Below are positions 1 through 10,626 of a stretch of 64,000 bases of DNA, one piece after another (position 1 is the stretch's first letter; each line of letters starts with the position of its first letter). Under the pieces are notes generated by a model that saw only the letters and a list, made by a program, of their open reading frames with translations, was not told where the DNA came from and did not search any database. The stretch is from an uncultured Rhodospira sp. (lineage in GTDB: Bacteria; Pseudomonadota; Alphaproteobacteria; Rhodospirillales; Rhodospirillaceae): assembly GCF_937138205.1 (NCBI RefSeq), contig NZ_CAKZOT010000045.1, forward strand, positions 62,001-126,000, given 5' to 3'. The position numbers and the translations under genes were made by a program.

Positions 1-534
1 GGTTGCGGATGACGGCAGACATTTCCTGACTATCCCTGCCTGCACTCCAAGGTGACAAACACGAAACTCCTCATACCACATCATGTGTTTCGCCACAATC
101 ATCCGGTGGCAGTGTTGAGGTTTTCGCTCATAGCACAGGAGGCAAGACGTGCCTTCCGTGGATAAGGTCATGGCTTGTTTCAGATCCGACTGCGCTTGTG
201 GTGTTTTCATATGAGACTCAAATATCCTGGTAAACAATTCGTAGTTTCTTGCCTTCGCGGCCTCTCTGCCTTCTTTGGGGTCTCCAAGGCCAGAAAGATG
301 GACGTAGCCGATATCGTGCGCGGCGGCGTCCTCTTCCAAGGCCCTTTTCGAGAAGCCGCTCTTGCGCGAGAATGGTTTGTCCCGGATGTCAATGAGGATC
401 TGTACGCGAGCCGCCACCAAGGTCGCCCAAAAATCCCCTGGGCACGCCCCTTCGTATCCAATCGTGTAAAGAGTTTTGTTTCTCAAAGGGTTAGGCTCCA
501 AGCGGTTCGGATCTCGAACATACTCTTTGCCCAC
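1..534 (-). CDS. DUF488 family protein, 3' end cut by window edge
   Basis: Manual minus-strand translation is open to base 1: ...KTLYTIGYEGACPGDFWATLVAARVQILIDIRDKPFSRKSGFSKRALEEDAAAHDIGYVHLSGLGDP...CLLCYERKPQHCHRMIVAKHM. The LYTIGYEG, D(I/V)R.xPxSRKxGFSK and LLCYER.P.HCHR motifs are typical of DUF488. Absent from the ORF track because no stop lies inside the window. Start codon uncertain (GTG at 534 assumed). Confidence 0.85.
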   Translation of the reverse strand, partial: MGKEYVRDPNRLEPNPLRNKTLYTIGYEGACPGDFWATLVAARVQILIDIRDKPFSRKSGFSKRALEEDAAAHDIGYVHLSGLGDPKEGREAAKARNYELFTRIFESHMKTPQAQSDLKQAMTLSTEGTSCLLCYERKPQHCHRMIVAKHMMWYEEFRVCHLGVQAGIVRKCLPSSAT

Positions 535-701
535 TGCCCAAATGTAAACCTTTGATCTGTCGCGGCCGCGGCTTGAAGCTCCCGCCGGCCGAGGCGCGGT
601 CGGTGCTCATTGCCGACGAACGCGGGAACTCAAGACAGTGAGTGATACCGGGCGACGAAAATCGTGACACGTTTTCCGGACCGTCGACACACGGCCTTGG
701 G

Positions 702-799
702 AGATCCCTCGCGTCCTAACGGACGCTTCGGGATGACGTATGTATTTGTTTTTTTAAGAAAATTGTCATCCCGAGCGAGCGAAGCGAGCCGAGGGATCT
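702..799. repeat. Imperfect inverted repeat, REP/intergenic-repeat-like
   Basis: Left arm AGATCCCTCGCGTCCTAACGGACGCTTCGGGATGAC (702-737); right arm GTCATCCCGAGCGAGCGAAGCGAGCCGAGGGATCT (765-799), whose reverse complement is AGATCCCTCGGCTCGCTTCGCTCGCTCGGGATGAC. Confidence 0.7.
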
Positions 800-942
800 G
801 CCGCGTCGGCACTGCGCCCGGCGAATGGCGACGAGTCATGACTTCGGTCGGCTGATATGAGTGAGCACGAGTGCTCACGCTTGCGCATGTCGCTTTCAGG
901 CGGGCCGCGCCAGTGGCGCAGGCCCGCCCCAACCCGCAATCC

Positions 943-3900
943 TCACGAACACCCGCTCGTTGCCCCGCAGGTGTCGCACTTCAGGCACGTTCCGTTGCGC
1001 ACCAGGGTGAAGTTGCCGCATTCGCCGCAGGAATCGCCCTCATAGCCCTTCATGCGCGCCTCGCGGATGCGGGCCATGGTGGAGTCTCCGGAGCCGCCGC
1101 CGGCGCCCCCGCCGCCACCGCCGACCGGGGCCATGGCCATGGTCTGCCCCACCGCAAGCGCCTGCACCGCCGTCCCGCCGGCGGCCTCGCGGGCCTCGGT
1201 CGCGACCGCCTCGGCGCCGTGCGCCCGGCCGTTCCCGTGCAGCACGTACAGGTTCGAGCGCACGTACCCGGCCGACACCTCGCGCGGCAGGTGCTCCTCC
1301 TCCCACTCCTCGGTGAAGTCGCCCTCGTCGTTGCCACGGCCCAGGGTGTCGGACCGCAGGTCGTCCGGTTGCACGTGGGCCAGGTCGTTGCGGCCCAAGT
1401 AGGAAATGGCGATCTCGCGGAACATGTAGTCCAGGATCGACGTGGCCATCTTGATGGCGCCGTTGCCCTCGACCATGCCCGACGGCTCGAAGCGGGTGAA
1501 GGTGAACGCCTCGACGAACTCCTCCAGCGGCACGCCGTACTGCAGGCCGATGGAAATGGCGATGGCGAAGTTGTTCATCAGCGAGCGGAAGGCGGCGCCT
1601 TCCTTGTGCATGTCGATGAAGATTTCGCCCAGGCTGCCGTCCTCGTACTCGCCGGTGCGCAGATAGACCTTATGTCCGCCGATCACGGCCTTCTGGGTGT
1701 AGCCCTTGCGGCGATCGGGCAGGCGGTGGCGCTGCAGGCGGTGCACCACCCGCTCGACGACGCGCTCCGCGACCACCGTGGTGCGCTCGGCGGCCGGCGC
1801 GTCGGCGATGTCATCGGCGAGGTCGCCGTCCTCGTCGTCCAGCACCTGGGCGTTGAGCGGCTGCGACAGCTTGGAGCCGTCGCGGTACAGCGCGTTGGCC
1901 TTCAGCCCCAGCTTCCACGACGTCCGATAGGCGCGGTCGCAATCGGCGATCGTCGCGTCGTTGGGCATGTTGATGGTCTTGGAGATGGCACCGGAAATGA
2001 ACGGCTGCGCCGCCGCCATCATCTTGATGTGCGCATCCATCGACAGATAGCGTTTGCCGATGCGGCCGCACGGGTTGGCGCAGTCGAACACCGGCAGGTG
2101 CTCGGGCTTCAGGCCCGGCGCGCCCTCCACCGTCATGGCGCCGCAGACGTAGGTGTTGGCGGCCTCGACGGCGGCCTTGCCGAAGCCCAGGGCCGCCAGC
2201 ATGTCGAACCCGGGGTCGTTGATCTGCTCCGCCGACAGGCCGAGCCCGCGCACGCAGAAGTCCTCGCCCAGGGTCCAGACGTTGAAGGCGTAGCGGATGT
2301 CGAAGGCGGTGCCGAGGGCATCTTCCAGCCGGCCCAGGGCCTCGTCGGTGAAACCCTTGGCGCGCAGCGCGGCGTGGGTCAGGGCGCCGTCGCCGCCGGG
2401 CGCGCCCTTCAGCGTGCCGTGGCCGGTGGCATAGCGGCCGATGCGCTCGATCGTCGTCTCGTCATAGCCGAGCGCGCGCAGGCCCGCCGGCACCATGCGG
2501 TTGATGATCTTGAAATAGCCGCCGCCGGCCAGCTTCTTGTGCTTGACGATGGCGAAGTCGGGCTCGATGCCGGTGGTGTCGCAGTCCATCACCAGGCCGA
2601 TGGTGCCGGTCGGCGCGATCACCGACACCTGGGCGTTGCGGTAGCCGTGGGCGGTGCCCAGCTCCAGCGCGCGGTCCCAGGCGGCGACGGCGGCGTCGAT
2701 CAGGTCCGGCTGCGGACAGTCGGCGTGGTCGAGCGGCACCGGCGTCACCGACAGGCCCTCGTAGCCCTTCAACTCGCCCCGGGCGGCGCGGCGGTGGTTG
2801 CGCATGACGCGCAGCATGGCGTCGGCGTTGTCGGCGTAGTGCGCGAACGCACCCATCTCTTCCGCCATCTCGGCGGACGTGGCGTAGGCGGTGCCGGTCA
2901 TCAGCGCGGTGATGGCGCCGCACAGGGCGCGGCCGGCCTCGCTGTCGTAGGGCAGGCCGCTGGCCATCAGCAGGCCGCCGATATTGGCGTAGCCCAGGCC
3001 CAGCGTGCGGTAGTCAAAGGACCGCTCGGCGATCTCCCGCGCCGGAAACTGGGCCATCAGGACCGAGATCTCCAGGGCGATGGTCCACAGCCGCACCGAA
3101 TGAGCGAACCCCTGGGCGTCGAACGTGCCGTCCTCGCGGCGGAAGCGGATCAGGTTAAGCGACGCCAGATTGCACGCCGTGTCGTCCAGGAACATGTACT
3201 CCGAGCACGGATTGGACGCGTTGATGCGCCCGCCCGCCGGGCAGGTGTGCCACTCGTTGATGGTGGTGTCGAATTGCAGGCCGGGGTCGGCGCAGTTCCA
3301 GGCGGCCTCGCAGATCTGTTCCCACAGGTCGCGGGCCTTCATGGTCTTCGCGGTCTTGCCGCTCAGGCGGTGGGTCAGGTTCCAGTCGCCGTCGCGCTCG
3401 ACCGCCTCCAGGAAGTCGTCGGTGACGCGCACCGAGTTGTTGGAGTTCTGCCCGGCCACGGTCTGGTAGGCCGCCGAGTCCCAGTCGGCATCGAAGGTCT
3501 CGATCTCCAGCGTGGCGTAGCCCTGGCGCGCGTACTGGATGGCGCGCTGGATGGAGTTCTCCGGCACCAGCGCCTTGCGCGCGGCGACGATGGCCTTCTT
3601 GAGCGTCTTGTTGACCTTGGGGTCGAAGCGATCAGGCGCGTCGGCGGCGCCGTCCCACTGGCGGCAGGCGCCCAGCACGGCGTTCAGGTGGTGCGCCAGC
3701 GTCTTGGAACCGGTCACCAGGGCGGCGACCTTCTGTTCCTCGCGGACCTTCCAGTTGATGAAGGTTTCGATATCGGGGTGGTCGACGTCGCAGATGACCA
3801 TCTTGGCGGCGCGCCGCGTGGTGCCGCCCGACTTGATCGCCCCGGCCGCGCGGTCGCCGATCTTGAGAAAACTCATCAGGCCGGACGACTTGCCGCCGCC

Positions 3901-4638
3901 GGACAAGGGCTCGCCCTCGCCGCGCAGGGACGAGAAGTTGGTGCCGGTGCCGGAGCCGTACTTGAACAGGCGCGCCTCGCGCACCCACAGGTCCATGATG
4001 CCGCCTTCGTTCACCAGGTCGTCGTTGACCGACTGGATGAAACAGGCGTGCGGCTGCGGGTGTTCATAGGCGCTGTGCGAGGCGACCATCTCGCCGGTCT
4101 TGTAGTCGACGTAGTAGTGGCCCTGCGACGGCCCGTCGATGCCATAGGCCCAGTGCAGGCCGGTGTTGAACCACTGCGGGCTGTTGGGGGCGCCCATCTG
4201 GGTGCAGAGCATGAAGCGTAGTTCGTCGAAGTAGGCGCGGGCGTCCGACTCGGCGTCGAAGTAGCCGGCTTTCCAGCCCCAGTAGGTCCAGGTGCCGGCG
4301 AGCCGGTCGAACACCTGGCGGGCGCTGGTCTCGCCGCCGGTGCGCGCGTCGGCCGGGCGGTCGGCCAGGGCCTCGGTGTCGGCCTCGTGCCGCCACAGCC
4401 ATGCGGGCACGTCGTCCTCGCGCACCGGGCGCAGGGCCAGGGGCACGCCGGCCTTGCGGAAGTACTTCTGCGCCAGCACGTCACTCGCCACCTGCGACCA
4501 GTCGGCGGGCACCTCGATGTTTTCCTGCCGGAACACCACCGAGCCGTCCGGGTTGCGGATCTCGCTGGCGGTGGCGCGGAAGGCAATGTCGGCGTAGGGG
4601 TCCTGGCCCTCGGTCGTATAGTGGCGGTCGATGCGCAT
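943..4638 (-). CDS. nrdJ: Vitamin B12-dependent (class II) ribonucleoside-diphosphate reductase
   Basis: [36 protein letters not shown]..., [29 protein letters not shown], and C-terminal [28 protein letters not shown] zinc-ribbon-like tail. Confidence 0.95.
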   Translation of the reverse strand: MRIDRHYTTEGQDPYADIAFRATASEIRNPDGSVVFRQENIEVPADWSQVASDVLAQKYFRKAGVPLALRPVREDDVPAWLWRHEADTEALADRPADARTGGETSARQVFDRLAGTWTYWGWKAGYFDAESDARAYFDELRFMLCTQMGAPNSPQWFNTGLHWAYGIDGPSQGHYYVDYKTGEMVASHSAYEHPQPHACFIQSVNDDLVNEGGIMDLWVREARLFKYGSGTGTNFSSLRGEGEPLSGGGKSSGLMSFLKIGDRAAGAIKSGGTTRRAAKMVICDVDHPDIETFINWKVREEQKVAALVTGSKTLAHHLNAVLGACRQWDGAADAPDRFDPKVNKTLKKAIVAARKALVPENSIQRAIQYARQGYATLEIETFDADWDSAAYQTVAGQNSNNSVRVTDDFLEAVERDGDWNLTHRLSGKTAKTMKARDLWEQICEAAWNCADPGLQFDTTINEWHTCPAGGRINASNPCSEYMFLDDTACNLASLNLIRFRREDGTFDAQGFAHSVRLWTIALEISVLMAQFPAREIAERSFDYRTLGLGYANIGGLLMASGLPYDSEAGRALCGAITALMTGTAYATSAEMAEEMGAFAHYADNADAMLRVMRNHRRAARGELKGYEGLSVTPVPLDHADCPQPDLIDAAVAAWDRALELGTAHGYRNAQVSVIAPTGTIGLVMDCDTTGIEPDFAIVKHKKLAGGGYFKIINRMVPAGLRALGYDETTIERIGRYATGHGTLKGAPGGDGALTHAALRAKGFTDEALGRLEDALGTAFDIRYAFNVWTLGEDFCVRGLGLSAEQINDPGFDMLAALGFGKAAVEAANTYVCGAMTVEGAPGLKPEHLPVFDCANPCGRIGKRYLSMDAHIKMMAAAQPFISGAISKTINMPNDATIADCDRAYRTSWKLGLKANALYRDGSKLSQPLNAQVLDDEDGDLADDIADAPAAERTTVVAERVVERVVHRLQRHRLPDRRKGYTQKAVIGGHKVYLRTGEYEDGSLGEIFIDMHKEGAAFRSLMNNFAIAISIGLQYGVPLEEFVEAFTFTRFEPSGMVEGNGAIKMATSILDYMFREIAISYLGRNDLAHVQPDDLRSDTLGRGNDEGDFTEEWEEEHLPREVSAGYVRSNLYVLHGNGRAHGAEAVATEAREAAGGTAVQALAVGQTMAMAPVGGGGGGAGGGSGDSTMARIREARMKGYEGDSCGECGNFTLVRNGTCLKCDTCGATSGCS

Positions 4639-4759
4639 GGCTCGCGTGTCCCCTCTGCGTGTGGCTGGCGCGGGTCGACGGCGTGACATCGTGTGGTGCA
4701 CAGGATGTTGTGTCTCCGTCGACGCGTGGACCCAACAGTATGCGTGGCGGGGACCGATG

Positions 4760-4806
4760 GCAATAGATTTTGTGTCCACAGGGGTGTGGATAACTATATC
4801 TAGTGC
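4760..4806. promoter_or_regulatory. Two NrdR-box-like sites 31 bp apart, with a DnaA-box (TGTGGATAA) overlapping the distal one
   Basis: 4791-4806 TAACTATATCTAGTGC matches ACACTATATATAGTGT at 12/16; 4760-4775 GCAATAGATTTTGTGT matches at 11/16; start-to-start 31 bp. TGTGGATAA at 4785-4793 is the complement of TTATCCACA. Confidence 0.6.
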
Positions 4807-5070
4807 ATGTGCGAAAGACAGAAGGCCCGCGCCCGGGCGCTGAAAGCGCGGGCGTCTGGCAAGGGCGGTCCGGATGCGGCCGCGCGGCAGGGCAGGGGAG
4901 GGGCTCTCTTAAACCCGGAGCATAAGCCAAGAACGGATATGATTCAAGAGATTATAAGCGTTTGTTCCAGCGGTTTGTTTGATGCACGAAGCGTGCCGAT
5001 GCTTGCATTCGACCCGTGGCGCGGTACGGTCGAGGCATTCTGATTCGAGCCGCGCGCGAGGCTTCCGTCC

Positions 5071-5379
5071 ATGCTTGAAACCAAACGCAAGCCGGCCACG
5101 GTAGGCGAAATCCTGACCGAGGAGTTCCTGCGGCCGATGGGCCTGACACAGGCCGCGCTTGCCGAGGCCATGGGCGTGCCCCGCAAACATGTAAATGAGC
5201 TGTGCAACGACCGCCGCGCCGTGACCGCGTCGACCGCCTTGATTCTGGCGCGTGTGTTCGGCAACAGCCCGGAGTTCTGGCTGAACGTGCAGCGCCGCAC
5301 CGATCTATGGGAGGCCATGCACTCCCCCCGGGAGCGGATGCGGATTGAGCGCGCGACACCGGTGTCCGGCGCCGCCTGA
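5071..5379 (+). CDS. HigA family XRE-type antitoxin
   Basis: KPATVGEILTEEFLRPMGLTQAALAEAMGVPRKHVNELCNDRRAVTASTALILARVFGNSPEFWLNVQRRTDLWEA is the HigA family signature. Confidence 0.9.
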   Translation: MLETKRKPATVGEILTEEFLRPMGLTQAALAEAMGVPRKHVNELCNDRRAVTASTALILARVFGNSPEFWLNVQRRTDLWEAMHSPRERMRIERATPVSGAA

Positions 5380-5401
5380 CACGCGGCACCAGGACGCGAC
5401 T

Positions 5402-7477
5402 CTATTGCGCCAGGGCGCCCGGTGTCAGGCGGGTGGTGCCCTGCGTCATCACCGCCTCGAATCGGGCCATGGCCTGCTTGAGACCGTTCACGCCCTGGTT
5501 GGCCTTGGTGCTGGCGGCGATGGCCTGCCGCGCGGCGTCGCGCGGGGTCCAGTCCACGGCGGGAGCCGGATCCTGTGCCAGCACGACCCGCAACTGTTCC
5601 GACAGTGCTCCGAATCGCGTGACGGCGGCCCGCAGGCTGGATTCGGCGGTCGTGATAATGTCGCGCACCTCGGCCATGCCGGCGCGGCGCGGATCGTCGG
5701 GCGCTAGCGCCTCCATGCGGCGGGTCAGGTCGCTGCGCACGGGATCGATTTGCCCCAGGATCTCCTTGGCCTTGGTGTGATGGGCCGCGACCTGAACGGC
5801 GATGTCGGCGAACTGCGCGCGCGCGTCGGGCGCGCGGGACTCGGCCGGCGGCGCCGAGTCGGCCGGACCGAGGGCGAAGGGCTGCACGCCGGCGGTCTCG
5901 GTCCGCCGCGGCAGGGGCGCGGGCGCGGCGACGGCCGGCGGCGGGGGCGGCGCGGCGGTGGTCTCGGTCTCCGCGATCGTGGGCGGCGGCGGCGGCGGAT
6001 CGTCGCGATCGGCCGGAGGCGGACGCGACGGCGCCGGCGGCGTGGCTGTGTTGGTTGGCGTTGGCTCCGGGGGCGGCGCGGCGGCCCGGGGCTTCGGCTC
6101 CTCGGGTGGGGTGGTGTCGGTCTCGGGGGGCGCGTCGCCGGGCGGCGCCAGTTCCAGCGGCCGCGTGCGCGCGGGGGCCGTGTCCGCATAGGCGCGGGTG
6201 CTGGCGGCGGCCGGCAGCGCGTCCGGAACAGCCGGGCCGGCGAAATCGGGATGGACCACGACCGACGGGTCACCCGGCGGCCGGGCCAGCGGGTTCAGTG
6301 CGGGGCGCCAGTCGGCCGGCCCGCCGCGTTCGAACGGCGGCTGTCCTTCGGGTGGAAGGGCGGCGGTGCCGGTCATCTCGACCGCTGGGGGCGAGGGCAG
6401 GGTGCGACCCAGGTTGTCCACCAGCGTGCTGCCGTGCGGGGCGTCGGGCGCGGGTGTGGTCGCCGTGAGGCGCGCGGTCTGGGTGACGGGGCCGGTGGCC
6501 GGCAGCGGGTCCAGGGTGCGCAAGGCGTTGGTGGTCGTCCGCGTTGGGGCGGACGGGTCGTCCGGCGGCGGGCCGGGCTGGGGTTGAGCGGTCGCGACCG
6601 GCGGCGCCGGCCGTACCGTGGAGGCGGCGGCTGGCCGGGCCGGACCGGCCGGCTTGGGTGCGCCGGCCAGGGGCGGCGGTGGCGCGGGCGGCGTTGGGTC
6701 GCGAGGGGCTGGCGGGGTCACCGTCTCGGGCGGCGGAGGGGCGGCCGTGTTGCTTGCCGTCTCCGGCGGCGGCGCGGACTCGGGTTCGGGCTCGGGCTGG
6801 GCCGGAGGTTCCGCCGTCGCTTTCGCCCTGTCGGCGGCCGGCGGTGTCAGGATGCGGAACAGCGCCGGCGGCGGCGCCGGTGGCCCCTGCGTGGCGTCCG
6901 CCGCAACAGCTGGCTCGGGCGGTGCGGGGTCGGGCAGCGCGGCGGGCGCCGAGGTTTCGGCAGGAGCCGCCGTGTCCCGGCGGCGGGCCTGGGCAAGCAA
7001 GGCATCGGCGCGCCGCACGGCGGCTTCGGCCGCGTCGGCATCGGCACGCGCCCGGACCACGGTGGCGGCGTCGACGGGCGTGGGCGCATGACCCAGCGCG
7101 CGCGAGACAATGGCGAAGCCGGCCCGGCCTTCGGACAGGGCGGCGACCGCCTCCCCGAGAAGGCGGCGCGTCTCGCCGGTCGCGGTCGCGTGCTCCTTCC
7201 TGACCAGGGCGAGCCGCCGCGTCAGGCGCAACACCTCGGCCTTGGCCTGGTCGGCCAGGTCCTGGGCCGGAAACGCGTCGACGGCCAGCGACGCCGGCTC
7301 GTCCCGCGCGGCCGCCGGCTCGGGCGCAAGCTGGGTGGCCAGCGCCATGCCGGCAAAGGGCGCGCAGATCACCAGGGCCACGCCCGCCAGGCGGTACCAC
7401 GGCCAGCGCGACGGGCCGGCGCGGTGGGACCGGGCCGGGTGTCGCGCGATCGCGCCTGGGGCGCGTGGTGGGGTCAT
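5402..7477 (-). CDS. Hypothetical membrane-anchored protein with very long Pro/Ala/Thr-rich region
   Basis: N-terminal hydrophobic segment ([21 protein letters not shown]), a low-complexity P/A/E/T stretch of several hundred residues, then a non-repetitive C-terminal helical region ([28 protein letters not shown]...). Confidence 0.6.
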   Translation of the reverse strand: MTPPRAPGAIARHPARSHRAGPSRWPWYRLAGVALVICAPFAGMALATQLAPEPAAARDEPASLAVDAFPAQDLADQAKAEVLRLTRRLALVRKEHATATGETRRLLGEAVAALSEGRAGFAIVSRALGHAPTPVDAATVVRARADADAAEAAVRRADALLAQARRRDTAAPAETSAPAALPDPAPPEPAVAADATQGPPAPPPALFRILTPPAADRAKATAEPPAQPEPEPESAPPPETASNTAAPPPPETVTPPAPRDPTPPAPPPPLAGAPKPAGPARPAAASTVRPAPPVATAQPQPGPPPDDPSAPTRTTTNALRTLDPLPATGPVTQTARLTATTPAPDAPHGSTLVDNLGRTLPSPPAVEMTGTAALPPEGQPPFERGGPADWRPALNPLARPPGDPSVVVHPDFAGPAVPDALPAAASTRAYADTAPARTRPLELAPPGDAPPETDTTPPEEPKPRAAAPPPEPTPTNTATPPAPSRPPPADRDDPPPPPPTIAETETTAAPPPPPAVAAPAPLPRRTETAGVQPFALGPADSAPPAESRAPDARAQFADIAVQVAAHHTKAKEILGQIDPVRSDLTRRMEALAPDDPRRAGMAEVRDIITTAESSLRAAVTRFGALSEQLRVVLAQDPAPAVDWTPRDAARQAIAASTKANQGVNGLKQAMARFEAVMTQGTTRLTPGALAQ

Positions 7478-7717
7478 CGGTCGCTCCCCCGGGAGGACAG
7501 GCGCGGAGCGGGGCATCGCGCCCATGTCCGCCGAACTTCTCACATTACCTTTAAAACACTGGACACCATATTGTTTTGCCACATAGTCTTAACTTTTGCC
7601 AGCGAGAAGTGCGGCGGCGAATCCGTGAACGTCGGCTCGGCGTTGACAGGGCCGGGGGGCGCCAGTATAAACCCGCCCTTCCCTTTCAAACTTGTTCTGG
7701 CCGACGGAGTCGCCACC

Positions 7718-7852
7718 GTGAAACGCACGTATCAGCCCAGCAAGCTCGTCCGCAAGCGGCGGCACGGGTTCCGCAGCCGCAGCGCGACCGTGGGCGGTCG
7801 CCGCGTCCTGGCCAACCGCCGCGCCAAGGGCCGCAAGCGCCTGTCCGCCTAG
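7718..7852 (+). CDS. rpmH: 50S ribosomal protein L34 (GTG start)
   Basis: [47 protein letters not shown] at 7718. Confidence 0.97.
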   Translation: MKRTYQPSKLVRKRRHGFRSRSATVGGRRVLANRRAKGRKRLSA

Positions 7853-7911
7853 GACCGGGTACCCCACACCCCACACCCCACACCTCTCCACAGCACGGGG
7901 TCGCAGCCAGC

Positions 7912-8394
7912 ATGACCGCGTCTTCGCCCGGATGCACGGCGGCCGACCCGCCCCGGCAAGCGGTGGAGCGGTTGAAGCGCCGGGGCGACTTCCTGCGCGT
8001 GGCCGGCGCCCGCACCAAGTGGGTGGCGCCGGGTTTCATCCTGCAGGCCGCGCCCAATCCGGCCGTGCGTCGGCTCGGTGTGGATGCGCTGGCCCCGCGC
8101 CTGGGCTTCACCGTCAGCCGCAAGGTCGGCAAGGCCGTGGTCCGCAACCGCGCCCGGCGCCGCTTGCGCGCGGCCGCCGATCAGGTGTTTCCGGTCGCCG
8201 CCCGGCCGGGCTGGGACTATGTGCTGATCGGCCGGCGCGAGACCAACGAGCAGGATTTCGCGCGGATGCTGGGCGACATGCGCAAGGCGCTGGACCGGCT
8301 GGCCGCCGGTGCTGGCGGTGGCGGCGGTGGCCGGGCGGGCGGACGCGGCGATGGGCGCCGGCGCGGGCGGGGCGCCGGGAAGGCCCCGTCATGA
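7912..8394 (+). CDS. rnpA: Ribonuclease P protein component
   Basis: [14 protein letters not shown]...[29 protein letters not shown]; directly after rpmH. Confidence 0.95.
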   Translation: MTASSPGCTAADPPRQAVERLKRRGDFLRVAGARTKWVAPGFILQAAPNPAVRRLGVDALAPRLGFTVSRKVGKAVVRNRARRRLRAAADQVFPVAARPGWDYVLIGRRETNEQDFARMLGDMRKALDRLAAGAGGGGGGRAGGRGDGRRRGRGAGKAPS

Positions 8395-8723
8395 GCTGGC
8401 GGCTCCCGCCTTTGGCGCACTGGCCGCGCCACGCCCTGCGCGGTGTCATCTGCGTCTATCAGCTTGTTTTGTCGCCCTATCTGGGACAGAACTGTCGCTA
8501 CCTGCCGACCTGTTCGGCCTATGCCATGGAGGCGTTGGAGCGCCATGGCGTGCTGTACGGCGGATGGTTGGCCCTGAAGCGGATTCTTCGTTGCCATCCT
8601 TGGGGCGGCATGGGATACGATCCCGTCCCCGCGCCACGGCGTGCCCGAGGGGGTGCGGGGGATCCGGCCCGGGCCGGCGCGGCCGACGCGCCCGCCGACC
8701 CGCCTTCCGATTCAGCGCCATGA
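8391..8723 (+). CDS. yidD: Membrane protein insertion efficiency factor YidD
   Basis: [34 protein letters not shown]...[21 protein letters not shown] overlap with rnpA. Confidence 0.95.
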   Translation: MSWRLPPLAHWPRHALRGVICVYQLVLSPYLGQNCRYLPTCSAYAMEALERHGVLYGGWLALKRILRCHPWGGMGYDPVPAPRRARGGAGDPARAGAADAPADPPSDSAP

Positions 8724-8810
8724 TTGACACCGCGTGGGGCGCCCGCGCCGGCGCGCCCGCTCTTCCGACCGGCCGGACCTCGGCCGGATCGTGTGACGGA
8801 CAAAGGACCC

Positions 8811-10607
8811 ATGGTCGACCAGCGTAATCTGATCCTCGCGATCGTGCTTTCGATTGCCGTTCTGTTCGGTTTCGAGTTCGTGTGGCGGACGATGTTCCCG
8901 CCGCCCCCGACGGAGCAGACCGAACAGGCCCAGACGGCGGACGGCACCGCGACGGGCGACGGCGCGAGCGTCGTGCCGGGGTCCGCGCCCCAGGCGCCCG
9001 GCGGTACGGAGGCGGGCATTCCCCCGGCGCCCGGCGCACCGGGACCCGTGATGGACGCGGACGTGGTGTCGCGGGCGCAGGCGCTGGCGGCGTCGGACGG
9101 GGGCCGGGTGACCATCGACACGGCCGAGCTGCAAGGATCGATCCGCCTGCGCGGGGCGCGAGTGGACGACCTGATCCTGACGGACTATCGCGAGTCGCTT
9201 GAGGAGGACAGTCCGCCGATTCATCTGTTCTCTCCGGCCGGCGCGCCGGATCCGTACTATGCCGAGTTCGGATGGGTGGCCGCCGGACAGGGGGGCGGGT
9301 CCGTCTCCATGCCGCTGCCCGGCGCGGACACCCCGTGGACGGCGTCTTCGGACACGCTGCGGGTCGGCGAACCGGTGACGCTGACCTGGGACAACGGCGC
9401 CGGCCTTCGCTTCACGCGCACGTATGCGGTGGACGAGCATTTCATGTTCACCGTCACCCAGCGGGTCGAGAACACCGGCGAGACCCCGTTGACGATGTTC
9501 CCCTACGGGCTCGTCTCGCGCACCGACCGGCCGGCCACCACCGGCATCTGGATCCTGCACGAGGGGCCGCTGGGCGTCTTCGACGGCACCCTGACCGAGG
9601 TGAACTACGGCGACCTGGAAGACGAGTCGACCCAGTCCCACACCACCACCGGCGGCTGGATCGGCATCACCGACAAGTACTGGCTGGCGGCGCTGGCCTT
9701 CGATCAGCAGCGCGAGGCCAACGCCCGCTTCATCCGCCACGTCACCGACGGCCGCGAGCGCTTTCAGGTGGACTACCGCCTGAGCGGGCAGACGCTGGCG
9801 CCGGGCGGCAGCGTGGAAACGACAAACCGCCTGTTCGCCGGCGCCAAGAAAGTGCAATTGCTGGACGGTTACGGGGACCAGTACGGCATCACCAATTTCG
9901 ACCTGGCCATCGACTTCGGCTGGTTCTACTTCATGACCAAGCCGTTTTTCTATTCCCTGCTCTGGCTGGAAAACCTGCTTGGCAACTATGGCCTTGCCAT
10001 CATCGCCTTCGTCATTCTTCTGAAGCTGGCCTTCTACCCGTTGGCCAACAAGGCTTACACGTCGATGTCGAAGATGAAGAAGATGCAGCCGGAGCTGAAG
10101 AAGATCCAGGAGCGCTTCAAGGACGACAAGCAGCGCGCCCAGCAGGAGATCATGGGCCTGTACAAGCGCGAGAACGTGAATCCGCTGTCGGGCTGTCTGC
10201 CGATCCTGATCCAGATCCCGGTGTTCTTCGCCCTGTATAAGGTCTTGTTCGTCTCCATCGAGATGCGGCACGCGCCGTTCTATGGCTGGATCCAGGATCT
10301 GTCGGCGCCCGACCCCACCAACATCTTCACGCTGTTCGGGCTGATCCCGTGGGATGCGCCGACGTTCCTGCACATCGGCATCTGGCCGCTCATCATGGGC
10401 GCGTCCATGTACCTGCAGCAGAAACTGAACCCGACGCCGCCCGACCCGACGCAGGCCCGCATCATGGCCATGTTGCCGATCCTGTTCACCTTCATTCTGG
10501 CGCGTTTCGCCGCCGGGCTGGTGATCTACTGGACCTTGAACAACATCCTGTCCATGGCGCAGCAGTGGTACATCATGCGGCGCATGGGGGCGAAGGTGAA
10601 TCCCTGA
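8811..10607 (+). CDS. yidC: Membrane protein insertase YidC
   Basis: MVDQRNLILAIVLSIAVLFGFEFVW...FYPLANKAYTSMSKMKKMQPELKKIQERFKDDKQRAQQEIMGLYKRENVNPLSGCLPILIQIPVFFALYKVL. Confidence 0.97.
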   Translation: MVDQRNLILAIVLSIAVLFGFEFVWRTMFPPPPTEQTEQAQTADGTATGDGASVVPGSAPQAPGGTEAGIPPAPGAPGPVMDADVVSRAQALAASDGGRVTIDTAELQGSIRLRGARVDDLILTDYRESLEEDSPPIHLFSPAGAPDPYYAEFGWVAAGQGGGSVSMPLPGADTPWTASSDTLRVGEPVTLTWDNGAGLRFTRTYAVDEHFMFTVTQRVENTGETPLTMFPYGLVSRTDRPATTGIWILHEGPLGVFDGTLTEVNYGDLEDESTQSHTTTGGWIGITDKYWLAALAFDQQREANARFIRHVTDGRERFQVDYRLSGQTLAPGGSVETTNRLFAGAKKVQLLDGYGDQYGITNFDLAIDFGWFYFMTKPFFYSLLWLENLLGNYGLAIIAFVILLKLAFYPLANKAYTSMSKMKKMQPELKKIQERFKDDKQRAQQEIMGLYKRENVNPLSGCLPILIQIPVFFALYKVLFVSIEMRHAPFYGWIQDLSAPDPTNIFTLFGLIPWDAPTFLHIGIWPLIMGASMYLQQKLNPTPPDPTQARIMAMLPILFTFILARFAAGLVIYWTLNNILSMAQQWYIMRRMGAKVNP

Positions 10608-10626
10608 GCGGGCGGGGATCGGGGTC

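Noticed and set aside
175-555. 126-aa plus-strand ORF at left edge
   Set aside because: Opposite strand encodes a recognisable DUF488 protein.
871-4221. 1116-aa plus-strand ORF opposite nrdJ
   Set aside because: Antisense shadow ORF from high-GC codon bias; translation is low-complexity R/A/V/H/G-rich, while nrdJ on the other strand is unambiguous.
5750-7852. 700-aa plus-strand ORF ending with the L34 sequence
   Set aside because: Most of it is the antisense of the Pro-rich gene; only the last 44 codons (rpmH from GTG 7718) are real.
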